Part shown: piece by piece, positions 19,681 to 24,380 of the stretch
How the letters are laid out: each line of letters begins with the position of its first letter
Position numbering within the stretch: position 1 is the first letter of the stretch
DNA from: Bacteroidota bacterium
Lineage (GTDB): Bacteria; Bacteroidota; Bacteroidia; Bacteroidales; B39-G9
NCBI GenBank assembly: GCA_003648455.1
Contig: QMPG01000007.1
Coordinates: 1 to 26,371 of the forward strand
DNA length: 26,371 bases
Reading direction: 5' to 3'
Made by a program: the position numbers and the translations under genes
The notes under the pieces: generated by a model
The model's database searches: none
The model's input: only the letters and a program-made list of their open reading frames with translations
What the model was told of the DNA's origin: nothing

Positions 19681-19694
19681 ACTCGTCCTATTTT

Positions 19695-19765
19695 TGAACC
19701 GTGTGGGAGTCGAACCCACCTAACAAGATTAAAAGTCTCGTGTATCTCCGATTTACTAACGGTCC
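19695..19765 (-). tRNA. tRNA-Lys(TTT)
   Basis: Acceptor GGACCGT/ACGGTTC, anticodon stem CGAGA/TCTTG, loop CTTTTAA, T-loop TTCGACT. It shares its acceptor sequence with the Lys(CTT) gene. Confidence 0.92.
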
Positions 19766-19776
19766 TTTAATTTTTT

Positions 19777-19848
19777 AACAGGGGTGGGATTCGAACCCAC
19801 ATCCGCACAGCTTATGAGGCTGGCCATCTTCCGTTGATAGTACCCTGC
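19777..19848 (-). tRNA. tRNA with CAT anticodon, copy 1
   Basis: Acceptor GCAGGGT/CCCCTGT, anticodon stem CCAGC/GCTGT, loop CTCATAA, T-loop TTCGAAT. Elongator Met, initiator Met or Ile (lysidine-modified) cannot be told apart here. Confidence 0.88.
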
Positions 19849-19855
19849 GATGAAA

Positions 19856-19929
19856 GATTGGGGTGGGAATCGAACCCACAAACGAAAACTTATGAGGCTT
19901 CCAGTTTAACCAATTTTTACTTTCCCAAC
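19856..19929 (-). tRNA. tRNA with CAT anticodon, copy 2
   Basis: Acceptor GTTGGGA/CCCCAAT, anticodon stem GAAGC/GTTTT, loop CTCATAA, T-loop TTCGATT. The D-stem is weak (two good pairs). Identity among Met, fMet and Ile2 is open. Confidence 0.82.
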
Positions 19930-19936
19930 CAAAACT

Positions 19937-20040
19937 AGACACTCTTAGTACTATCCAGCACAATTTTGTGGTCTTAAATTGTCTCTACGATTTGCCACAA
20001 TAGCTTACATAAATGTATTTTTTGTTTGCTGTGAGTGTCT
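19937..20040 (-). ncRNA. paired-end Y-like element c (104 bases)
   Basis: Begins AGACACTC-ACAGCAAA and ends GAGTGTCT-AGTTTT; here the end stem is 8 perfect pairs. The interior has hairpins (TACATTTATGTA; TTGTGG with CCACAA). It starts about 37 bases after the predicted transcription start of its operon and precedes the tRNA cluster. A Y-RNA-like transcript bound by the DUF2828 protein is the inference. Confidence 0.55.
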
Positions 20041-20083
20041 ATTACCGAAATAATAGTACTTTATTTTATCTTTCTTATACCTT

Positions 20084-20112
20084 ATTATAGACAATTATTC
20101 TTTTATTGTCAA
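20084..20112 (-). promoter_or_regulatory. sigma-70 promoter cassette 11
   Basis: TTGACA (20112-20107), a 17-bp spacer with AAGAATAAT, TATAAT (20089-20084). It drives element c, the tRNA cluster down to tRNA-Arg, and gene 18632. Confidence 0.93.
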
Positions 20113-20118
20113 CCATAT

Positions 20119-20192
20119 TGCCGACGAGTGGAATCGAACCACCGACACATAGATTTTCAGTCTACTGCTACTACCAACTGAGCTACGACGGC
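20119..20192 (-). tRNA. tRNA-Phe(GAA)
   Basis: Acceptor GCCGTCG/CGTCGGC (one T-T mismatch), D-arm GCTCAGTTGGTAGTAGC, anticodon stem GTAGA/TCTAT, loop CTGAAAA, T-loop TTCGATT. Confidence 0.92.
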
Positions 20193-20744
20193 TTATTTTT
20201 TAATAAAATCCCAATTATCCTTTTTTCTCTCCATAATACTTACAATGTCATCTTCAGAATACATCTTGTAATCATTAAACTCAAGATTAACATTAAACAT
20301 TTTTCCAACAGTTAATTTATCTAGTTTACTAGCACCATTTGCATTTTGATGATGATGCCCAAAAAGCTGCCAAGAACCATAATGACTTCTATTCCAAGTT
20401 AACATAGGATAATGACATAATACAACATGATGTCCTTGTATTTTTGTCTCTCCCATTAAAGCAACAGATGAAACTCTACTCTTGTATTTCCTCCATCCTT
20501 TATCATGATTACCTAAAATCCAATGAAACTGAACCTTATGTGGAAGTTGATTTAAAAACTTCTTCATAGAATCCTCACGCCAAGATAAATCTCCAAGGAA
20601 AAATATTTCATCTCCTGGCTGAACAACACTAACAATATTTTTTATTATTGTATCATCCATTTCCTCTAAAAGCTCAAATGGACGACCAAAAAACTTTAAT
20701 GTTGCAAAATGGCCTAAATGCCAATCACTCGTAAACCATTTCAT
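20193..20744 (-). CDS. metallophosphoesterase 2
   Basis: A 183-residue calcineurin-like phosphoesterase. Motifs in order: SDWHLGH (residues 6-12), GDLSW (about 51-55), GNHD (about 78-81), LCHYPM (about 108-113) and GHHHQN (about 128-133). The size and the D-WHLGH opening fit small phage and bacterial phosphoesterases annotated as predicted phosphohydrolases. The substrate is unknown. GAGGGA precedes the ATG. It lies between tRNA-Glu and tRNA-Phe in one transcript, so an RNA-end role is possible but unproven. Confidence 0.88.
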   Translation of the reverse strand: MKWFTSDWHLGHFATLKFFGRPFELLEEMDDTIIKNIVSVVQPGDEIFFLGDLSWREDSMKKFLNQLPHKVQFHWILGNHDKGWRKYKSRVSSVALMGETKIQGHHVVLCHYPMLTWNRSHYGSWQLFGHHHQNANGASKLDKLTVGKMFNVNLEFNDYKMYSEDDIVSIMERKKDNWDFIKK

Positions 20745-20766
20745 TTTATTTCCCTCTTTTTTTATA

Positions 20767-20838
20767 TAGTCCCTACGGGAGTCGAACCCGTCTCTCCAGA
20801 TTGAAAGTCTGACGACATAACCGATAGTCTAAGGGACC
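20767..20838 (-). tRNA. tRNA-Glu(TTC)
   Basis: Acceptor GGTCCCT/AGGGACT, anticodon loop CTTTCAA, T-loop TTCGACT. Confidence 0.93.
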
Positions 20839-20842
20839 AAAA

Positions 20843-21211
20843 TTATAACAAAAACAAAGAACCAGTAATTTTATCCAAAAGCTTACTATCTGCTGGACCT
20901 ATTGCTAATGCAGTTTTTTCAAACTTTCTATTGATAGTATCACTAATCATAGCAGTAGGTAAATTTAATACTTCTGCTTTTAATTCCAGTTCATTTAACT
21001 CTTCTTCGCTATGAACCTTTAAAACAATTTTCACAAAGGAATCTTTCATCCAATACTGAATATCCAAAGGAACATTATCTATAGAAAAAGAATCATCTTT
21101 CCATTTTCCAAAACTAAGAATGACTGCTAAAGAAGCGTGTGCCACTTGAGCAGGAATACGTCCCATAGACATATCTAAATCATCCCTAACAATAATTACT
21201 TGTTTTACCAT
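20843..21211 (-). CDS. peptidyl-tRNA hydrolase, PTH2 family
   Basis: A 122-residue PTH2-type hydrolase that would release peptides from peptidyl-tRNA. The N-terminal KQVIIVRDDLDMSMGRIPAQ-VAHASLA matches the family's catalytic Lys/Met-Gly-Lys region (K3, D10, Q21, H24). EEELNELELKAEVLNLPTAM, then ISDTI, and the C-terminal TALAIGPADSKLLDKITGSL are also typical. The usual MSKGK reads MSMGR here, a modest change. PTH2 is characteristic of archaea and eukaryotes and rarer in bacteria and phages. It sits between tRNA genes and fits the tmRNA as a ribosome-rescue pair. GAGGGA precedes the ATG. Confidence 0.92.
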   Translation of the reverse strand: MVKQVIIVRDDLDMSMGRIPAQVAHASLAVILSFGKWKDDSFSIDNVPLDIQYWMKDSFVKIVLKVHSEEELNELELKAEVLNLPTAMISDTINRKFEKTALAIGPADSKLLDKITGSLFLL

Positions 21212-21229
21212 TTTTCCCTCTTTTTAATA

Positions 21230-21304
21230 TAGGAAGCCTGGGATTTGAACCCAGCATTCATTTGTTTATCAGACAAACGGCTTAACCAAATTGCCTAACT
21301 TCCT
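21230..21304 (-). tRNA. tRNA-Ile(GAT)
   Basis: Acceptor AGGAAGT/GCTTCCT, anticodon stem TTTGT/ACAAA, loop CTGATAA, T-loop TTCAAAT. Confidence 0.93.
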
Positions 21305-21321
21305 ATGGTTTCTATTACTTT

Positions 21322-21350
21322 ATTATAGACAATTATTCTTTTATTGTCAA
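21322..21350 (-). promoter_or_regulatory. sigma-70 promoter cassette 12
   Basis: TTGACA (21350-21345), a 17-bp spacer with AAGAATAAT, TATAAT (21327-21322). It drives tRNA-Ile, PTH2, tRNA-Glu, phosphoesterase 2 and tRNA-Phe. Confidence 0.93.
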
Positions 21351-21359
21351 TAACAAATA

Positions 21360-21431
21360 TGGAGCTACTGGTAGTCGAAACCAGATTTCAACGTTGCAAG
21401 CGTCGTGTAATAGCCATTATACTATAACCCC
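21360..21431 (-). tRNA. tRNA-Ala(TGC)
   Basis: Acceptor GGGGTTA/TAGCTCC, anticodon stem CGACG/CGTTG, loop CTTGCAA, T-arm CTGGT/ACCAG with loop TTCGACT. Confidence 0.9.
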
Positions 21432-21439
21432 AAAATTAG

Positions 21440-21511
21440 AGCCTCGGGTGGGATTCGAACCCACATACTCAAAGTTAACAGCTTCGTGCTAAACCATTTA
21501 GCTACCGGGGC
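21440..21511 (-). tRNA. tRNA-Asn(GTT)
   Basis: Acceptor GCCCCGG/CCGAGGC (one mismatch), anticodon stem CGAAG/CTTTG, loop CTGTTAA, T-loop TTCGAAT. Confidence 0.92.
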
Positions 21512-21516
21512 AAGTT

Positions 21517-21660
21517 TTATTTCTCTAACTTTATCATTTCATCAAACTCATCATCATCTTGAATCTTAATGAAAATATCATTTTCAACAATTTGATCTTT
21601 TAGTTCCTTGATCATTTCTTCTGCACTTGACTTTCTAAGAATCATCATTACATCATTCAT
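21517..21660 (-). CDS. 47-aa small acidic protein
   Basis: Starts MNDVMMILRKSSAEEMIKEL and ends with an acidic helix DDDEFDEMIKLEK. AGGAAG precedes the ATG, which lies about 18 bases after the -10 of its own promoter, so this short gene is well supported. It is followed directly by tRNA-Asn and tRNA-Ala. Predicted to be all helical; no family is recognised. Confidence 0.7.
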   Translation of the reverse strand: MNDVMMILRKSSAEEMIKELKDQIVENDIFIKIQDDDEFDEMIKLEK

Positions 21661-21677
21661 TTTTACTTCCTATAATA

Positions 21678-21706
21678 ATTATAGACAATTATTCTTTTAT
21701 TGTCAA
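21678..21706 (-). promoter_or_regulatory. sigma-70 promoter cassette 13
   Basis: TTGACA (21706-21701), a 17-bp spacer with AAGAATAAT, TATAAT (21683-21678). It drives the 47-aa gene, tRNA-Asn and tRNA-Ala. Confidence 0.93.
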
Positions 21707-21714
21707 ATACAAAG

Positions 21715-21791
21715 GGTGAATGACCGGAATTGAACCGGCGAAAACTTGTTTCACAGACAAGCGCCAAAACCAACTTTGGTCGTCATACACC
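21715..21791 (-). tRNA. tRNA-His(GTG)
   Basis: Acceptor GTGTATG/CATTCAC (one mismatch) with the His-specific extra G(-1) facing C73, anticodon stem CTTGT/ACAAG, loop CTGTGAA, T-loop TTCAATT. Confidence 0.9.
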
Positions 21792-21798
21792 ATGTTTT

Positions 21799-21907
21799 TT
21801 GTGAGTCGAAGATTTGAACTTCGTCTTGATAGTTGCTATAAAGATTGCTGTTAGTATCTAATCCAAGATACGTTTTTCAATCCGTGCTGCCATTACACTA
21901 ACTCACA
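21799..21907 (-). tRNA. tRNA-like gene with a Y-like stem in its anticodon loop
   Basis: 109 bases. Acceptor TGTGAGT/ACTCACA, D-arm (GTGTAATGGCAGCAC), anticodon stem GATTG/CAATC, variable arm (ATAG-CAA-CTAT) and T-arm CGAAG/CTTCG with loop TTCAAAT are all intact. The anticodon loop is 30 bases: A-rich, then GTATCT-TGGATT-AGATAC, then TAACAG. The AGATAC-TAACAGCAA piece matches the conserved strand of the paired-end elements and GTATCT is its partner strand. So this is the unpermuted counterpart of the element at 23379-23488. No anticodon can be read. Confidence 0.75.
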
Positions 21908-21916
21908 ATAAAAACT

Positions 21917-21963
21917 AGACACATTTATTTTTTTTCCGCAAAAATTAATTGCTGTTAGTGTCT
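21917..21963 (-). ncRNA. paired-end Y-like element d (47 bases)
   Basis: Begins AGACAC-TAACAGCAA and ends GTGTCT-AGTTTT, with an AT-rich interior. It fills the spacer between tRNA-Thr and the long-loop tRNA-like gene, 4 bases from the one and 9 from the other. Confidence 0.6.
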
Positions 21964-21967
21964 AAAG

Positions 21968-22049
21968 AGCCTAGTGAGGGAGTCGAACCCACAATGTCAA
22001 AAGACGCTTGCTTACAAGGCAAGTGCAATACCAATTATGCTAACTAGGC
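21968..22049 (-). tRNA. tRNA-Thr(TGT) with a long variable region
   Basis: Acceptor GCCTAGT/ACTAGGC, anticodon stem CTTGC/GCAAG, loop CTTGTAA. The variable region is 14 bases with a small GTC-TTTT-GAC stem, unusual for Thr. T-loop TTCGACT with one stem mismatch. Confidence 0.87.
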
Positions 22050-22204
22050 AAATATTCATTTTCTAATTTTCTAATTTCTTCTCTATTTCTTTGTCTTGCT
22101 TTACTTCTACCTTCTTTCTTTCCAACAAAAGAGCAACAAACTTCACAAACATTATGAGGATGAACTCTTAACCCAAAATTTTTAGTTAAACCATAAGGAA
22201 TCAT
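22040..22204 (-). CDS. 54-aa basic protein with a Cys cluster
   Basis: Starts MIPYGLTKNFGLRVHPHNVC. It contains C-x2-CC (CEVCCSF) that may bind a metal, followed by a very basic helix (KEGRSKARQRNREEIRK). GAGG precedes the ATG and it starts 7 bases after the stop of the Cys-rich gene upstream. Its stop codon lies inside the 5' end of tRNA-Thr, so processing of that tRNA would remove the last codons from the mRNA. A nucleic-acid-binding role is a guess. Confidence 0.6.
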   Translation of the reverse strand: MIPYGLTKNFGLRVHPHNVCEVCCSFVGKKEGRSKARQRNREEIRKLENEYLPS

Positions 22205-22211
22205 ATTAACC

Positions 22212-22409
22212 TCATTTTAAAAAAGGACAAGCCTTTCTCATTTTTTTCTCTGCTCTATTTTGATCTGCACAACCTTCAGCAGAACTATCACCAATTCCAG
22301 TTAGTAGACAACTAAATACAAAGGTTCTACCAAAATCACCACTACCTGAAAGTTTAAACTTACATTCATCACATCTTTCAGGTGCTTTGAAGTCAATTTC
22401 AACTACCAT
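22212..22409 (-). CDS. 65-aa cysteine-rich protein
   Basis: Starts MVVEIDFKAPERCDECKFKL. Cysteines at 13, 16, 34, 47 and 61 suggest a small zinc-binding fold (CDEC, FSCLL, GCADQ, ACPFLK). GAGG precedes the ATG. It is first behind promoter 14. Short phage proteins with this C-x2-C ... CPL-like ending are common, but I know no function. Confidence 0.7.
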   Translation of the reverse strand: MVVEIDFKAPERCDECKFKLSGSGDFGRTFVFSCLLTGIGDSSAEGCADQNRAEKKMRKACPFLK

Positions 22410-22428
22410 TTTTCTTACCTCTTGACTA

Positions 22429-22457
22429 ATTATACAAAATTATTCTTTTGTTGTCAA
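22429..22457 (-). promoter_or_regulatory. sigma-70 promoter cassette 14
   Basis: TTGACA (22457-22452), a 17-bp spacer with AAGAATAAT, TATAAT (22434-22429). The HNH gene upstream is read through the -35 (encoding LTTKE) and stops at the spacer TAA. It drives two Cys-rich genes, tRNA-Thr, element d, the long-loop tRNA and tRNA-His. Confidence 0.92.
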
Positions 22458-22955
22458 GTTTTGGGCTGGAATTATTTTTCCTTGTTTTACATAATAAAAC
22501 TCTCTCCAACTTTCTCCAATATAATCCCATAGATTTACAAAATCCTTTAACTTATCTTTATGGGCTAACCTATGACAATTAGGACAAAGATAAGTTAAAT
22601 TAGTATGTTCGTCACTTCCACCTTCACTTTTTGGAATTATATGGTGAATATCACAAACAGATTCATTCCACCCACATACAGAACATCGTAAATTCATTCG
22701 TATTAAAATTTTTGATACTGTTCTTTTGCTAACCTCTAAAATAGAAAATATTTCTTGCTCTCTAATATAAGATTTCTTTTTTTCTTTTTCTCTTTCATGT
22801 TTTGATTTGTTGTCAAAACTTAATTTTCTACTAACTTTTTCGTTTATCTCTTTTCGTTTAGCTCTTGTGCTAAACCCTCTAGCACATCTCGCAGAACAAA
22901 ACCTTCCAGAACCATAACTTCCATCATGTTCTTTTTCACAATTTTCACAAAGCAT
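22440..22955 (-). CDS. HNH endonuclease with N-terminal zinc finger
   Basis: A 171-residue free-standing nuclease. Residues 3-27 form a Cys4 finger (CENCEKEH ... FCSARCARGF), about 60-88 a helix-turn-helix-like segment (QEIFSILEVSKRTVSKILIR), and about 90-135 the HNH core (CSVCGW, CDIHHIIPKSEGG, LCPNCHRLAHK). A DNA-reading module before HNH is the plan of phage homing endonucleases. It sits inside a tRNA operon, a common insertion site for such genes. AGGAG precedes the ATG. Cleavage at tRNA loci of related phages is inference. Confidence 0.88.
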   Translation of the reverse strand: MLCENCEKEHDGSYGSGRFCSARCARGFSTRAKRKEINEKVSRKLSFDNKSKHEREKEKKKSYIREQEIFSILEVSKRTVSKILIRMNLRCSVCGWNESVCDIHHIIPKSEGGSDEHTNLTYLCPNCHRLAHKDKLKDFVNLWDYIGESWREFYYVKQGKIIPAQNLTTKE

Positions 22956-22992
22956 TTGAACTCCTGTGATTATCTTTACAGAAGTTCAAAAA

Positions 22993-23078
22993 TGAGAAGT
23001 GAAGGAATTGAACCTCTCGGCAGCCACCACACTCTTTTTTGCCAGCGAGTTTACAGCCCGCCTCGTGGAACACTTCCC
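22993..23078 (-). tRNA. tRNA-Tyr(GTA) with a shortened D-arm
   Basis: Acceptor GGGAAGT/ACTTCTC, anticodon stem GCGGG/CTCGC, loop CTGTAAA, variable arm with GGCA/TGCC as expected for Tyr, T-loop TTCAATT. Only 10 bases lie between the acceptor and the anticodon stem, so a normal D-arm cannot form. A degenerate or unusual tRNA. Confidence 0.75.
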
Positions 23079-23089
23079 CAAATAAAACT

Positions 23090-23152
23090 AGACACATTTT
23101 TTAACAATTAAAAATTACAAGTTTTTCGTTTAAAAATTTGCTGTTAGTGTCT
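23090..23152 (-). ncRNA. paired-end Y-like element e (63 bases)
   Basis: Begins AGACAC-TAACAGCAAA and ends GTGTCT-AGTTTT. It fills the spacer between tRNA-Asp and tRNA-Tyr. The interior is AT-rich, with a possible TTTTTAA/TTAAAAA pairing. Confidence 0.6.
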
Positions 23153-23155
23153 AAA

Positions 23156-23227
23156 CGGTCCTACGGGGAATTGAACCCCGATTTGTAGATTGACAGTCTA
23201 CCGAAATAACCATTATTCCATAGAACC
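23156..23227 (-). tRNA. tRNA-Asp(GTC)
   Basis: Acceptor GGTTCTA/TAGGACC, anticodon stem GTAGA/TCTAC, loop CTGTCAA, T-loop TTCAATT, discriminator G. Confidence 0.94.
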
Positions 23228-23298
23228 AATTTTGTGAAAATTCCCAACCACTTTTTTCACAGGAAAGTGCCCCTCACTTTCACCCATTATAATTTCTA
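23228..23298 (-). other. two-hairpin spacer before tRNA-Asp
   Basis: GAAAGTG-AGGGG-CACTTTC followed by TGTGAAAA...TTTTCACA. Each stem is perfect (7 and 8 bp). There is no T-run. A processing element or small RNA; no protein is supported here. Confidence 0.45.
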
Positions 23299-23370
23299 TC
23301 CGAGACCCGAGTGTCGAACTCGGCAAATCTTGTACCCAAAACAAGTGGCACACCCCGCGCCATGACTCGG
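23299..23370 (-). tRNA. tRNA-Pro(TGG)
   Basis: Acceptor CCGAGTC/GTCTCGG (one mismatch), anticodon stem CTTGT/ACAAG, loop TTTGGGT, T-arm CCGAG/CTCGG with loop TTCGACA. Confidence 0.9.
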
Positions 23371-23378
23371 TTAAACTC

Positions 23379-23488
23379 GACACCATTTTATGTTTTACCC
23401 AATTAAACTACTGGGAGACCAAACCCAGGCCGGAATCGAACCGACAACTTTTTTGTTCAAAAAAAATAAATTAGTTGCTGTTAGTGTC
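23379..23488 (-). ncRNA. permuted tRNA-like Y-RNA candidate f
   Basis: Ends GACAC-TAACAGCAA (5') and GTGTC-GAGTTT (3') pair as in the other elements. In between, in transcript order: a T-rich/A-rich hairpin, a T-arm GTCGG/CCGGC with canonical loop TTCGATT (23445-23429), a closed hairpin CTGGG/CCCAG where the acceptor stem should be, and a D-arm GTTT/AAAC with GG in the loop (23408-23392). T-arm before D-arm with a capped acceptor is the architecture of YrlA Y RNAs. The acceptor stem is only 5 bp, so a functional permuted tRNA is less likely. Confidence 0.75.
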
Positions 23489-23498
23489 AAATGGTCTA

Positions 23499-23569
23499 TA
23501 CCCAGTAATAGAATCGAACTATTGCCGAATCCGTGTAAAAGATTCATTCTACCATTAAAATAACCGGGC
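23499..23569 (-). tRNA. tRNA-Val(TAC)
   Basis: Acceptor GCCCGGT/ACTGGGT, anticodon stem AATCT/GGATT, loop TTTACAC, T-loop TTCGATT. Confidence 0.88.
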
Positions 23570-23572
23570 TTT

Positions 23573-23827
23573 TTAATCAAAATATGCTCGCTTCCTCGCT
23601 TTGTTTGTAATTGTCTTATATTCCTTTTTGTAATCCCTTGTGGTTTCATCCTTCCAATCAGGAATTGAACTGGCTCTCAATTCTTTGTTCCTAGCAATTT
23701 CAGCTTCAGTAGCTTCTTTGATAAGACGTTCCTTGTTTGCCTTTTTCCACTTGTAGAAATCAACATTTCGTTTGATTAATTCAGTTGTATCAATCCATTC
23801 TCCGGTTGTCATCTTCCAGATTTTCAT
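23573..23827 (-). CDS. small basic hypothetical protein
   Basis: An 84-residue protein starting MKIWKMTTGEWIDTTELIKR. AGGAGG lies directly before this ATG, so the longer in-frame start is rejected. The sequence is rich in Lys, Glu and Arg with long helices (WKKANKERLIKEATEAEIAR). A nucleic-acid or ribosome-binding role is conceivable only from composition. It is first behind promoter 15 and followed 3 bases later by tRNA-Val. Confidence 0.7.
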   Translation of the reverse strand: MKIWKMTTGEWIDTTELIKRNVDFYKWKKANKERLIKEATEAEIARNKELRASSIPDWKDETTRDYKKEYKTITNKARKRAYFD

Positions 23828-23843
23828 GTTTCCTCCTACGTTA

Positions 23844-23872
23844 ATTATAGACAATTATTCTTTTTCTGTCAA
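23844..23872 (-). promoter_or_regulatory. sigma-70 promoter cassette 15
   Basis: TTGACA (23872-23867), a 17-bp spacer with AAGAATAAT, TATAAT (23849-23844). It drives 23573, tRNA-Val, element f, tRNA-Pro, tRNA-Asp, element e, tRNA-Tyr and the HNH gene. Confidence 0.92.
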
Positions 23873-23882
23873 GAATAATTTC

Positions 23883-23954
23883 AGCGTCCAGTCGGGATCG
23901 AACCGACATCAAAAGATTGGAAATCTCTTATACTAGCCATTGTACTATGGACGC
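23883..23954 (-). tRNA. tRNA-Gly(TCC)
   Basis: Acceptor GCGTCCA/TGGACGC, anticodon stem AGAGA/TCTTT, loop TTTCCAA, T-loop TTCGATC. There is no cassette promoter directly upstream. Confidence 0.92.
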
Positions 23955-23960
23955 AATTTC

Positions 23961-24145
23961 TAAATCGTTGAACAACAGCTGGTTAGCACTCGCGATCACT
24001 AACTTTCGCAGGTTTCTTAGTTTGATACAGCCGTCCTGAAAGAGACATGTTTTCAGTTATTTGGAAAGAAGTATTGCAATACTTCTTTATCGGAAATTCC
24101 ATTGTCCTATCCTAATAAAAAACTCAGCTGTTATTCAACGATTTA
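23961..24145 (-). ncRNA. roughly 185-base RNA closed by a long stem
   Basis: AAATCGTTGAA (24145 downward) pairs with TTCAACGATTT, and the adjacent AACAGCTG with CAGCTGTT, giving about 19 pairs that bring the ends together. Inside are a perfect 24-base palindromic hairpin (24064-24087, AAAGAAGTATTG arm), a GGAATTTCC palindrome and a GTTAG/CTAAC hairpin. No ORF is convincing. It lies between a terminator and tRNA-Gly and might be processed with that tRNA. I cannot match it to a known RNA family. Confidence 0.6.
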
Positions 24146-24173
24146 ATTTTCTTTCCTAAATTGTCAAAGAACC

Positions 24174-24204
24174 AAAAAAAACCCTTTTATTTCTAAAAGG
24201 GTTT
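24174..24204 (-). terminator. rho-independent terminator of the short transcript
   Basis: AAACCCTTTTA/TAAAAGGGTTT, an 11-bp stem with a 4-base loop and a following T-run. A smaller hairpin (CTATAC-ATG-GTATAG plus five T, about 24210-24230) lies just before it, so termination is doubled. Confidence 0.92.
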
Positions 24205-24228
24205 ATATAAAAACTATACCATGTATAG

Positions 24229-24315
24229 CTATAGATAAACCCTCTCCATATGATCGGCATTAAATGTGCCTTTTGCTTCTGGAGTATAATTAATCTGTTC
24301 GTGTCTATTGTTCAT
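24229..24315 (-). CDS. 28-aa peptide on its own short transcript
   Basis: Reads MNNRHEQINYTPEAKGTFNA then DHMERVYL. AAAGG lies seven bases before the ATG. The frame sits alone between a cassette promoter (24352-24380) and two stacked terminators, so the whole transcript is only about 170 bases. That is good support for a small expressed peptide, or for an RNA with an incidental ORF. The peptide is polar with no membrane segment. Confidence 0.55.
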   Translation of the reverse strand: MNNRHEQINYTPEAKGTFNADHMERVYL

Positions 24316-24351
24316 ACTATTACCTTTACGAGTTCTTTAAACTTATACTTT

Positions 24352-24380
24352 ATTATACACAATTATTCTTTTATTGTCAA
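24352..24380 (-). promoter_or_regulatory. sigma-70 promoter cassette 16
   Basis: TTGACA (24380-24375), a 17-bp spacer with AAGAATAAT, TATAAT (24357-24352). Its TGA ends the gene 24377-24592. It drives the short transcript with the 28-aa ORF. Confidence 0.92.

Noticed and set aside
19775..19963. 62-codon frame in the tRNA zone
   Set aside because: It lies across two CAT-anticodon tRNAs; its apparent codons are tRNA arms.
23395..23649. 84-codon minus-strand frame
   Set aside because: It spans tRNA-Val, part of the permuted tRNA-like RNA and the out-of-frame start of the 23573-23827 gene.
18083..23954. Suppressor tRNA or altered genetic code
   Set aside because: No CTA, TTA or TCA anticodon was found, and the proteins read normally with TGG as Trp and all three stops used.
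24157..24167. Possible eighteenth promoter (TTGACA) before the long-stem RNA
   Set aside because: No -10-like hexamer lies 16-18 bp downstream and the AAGAATAAT box is missing.
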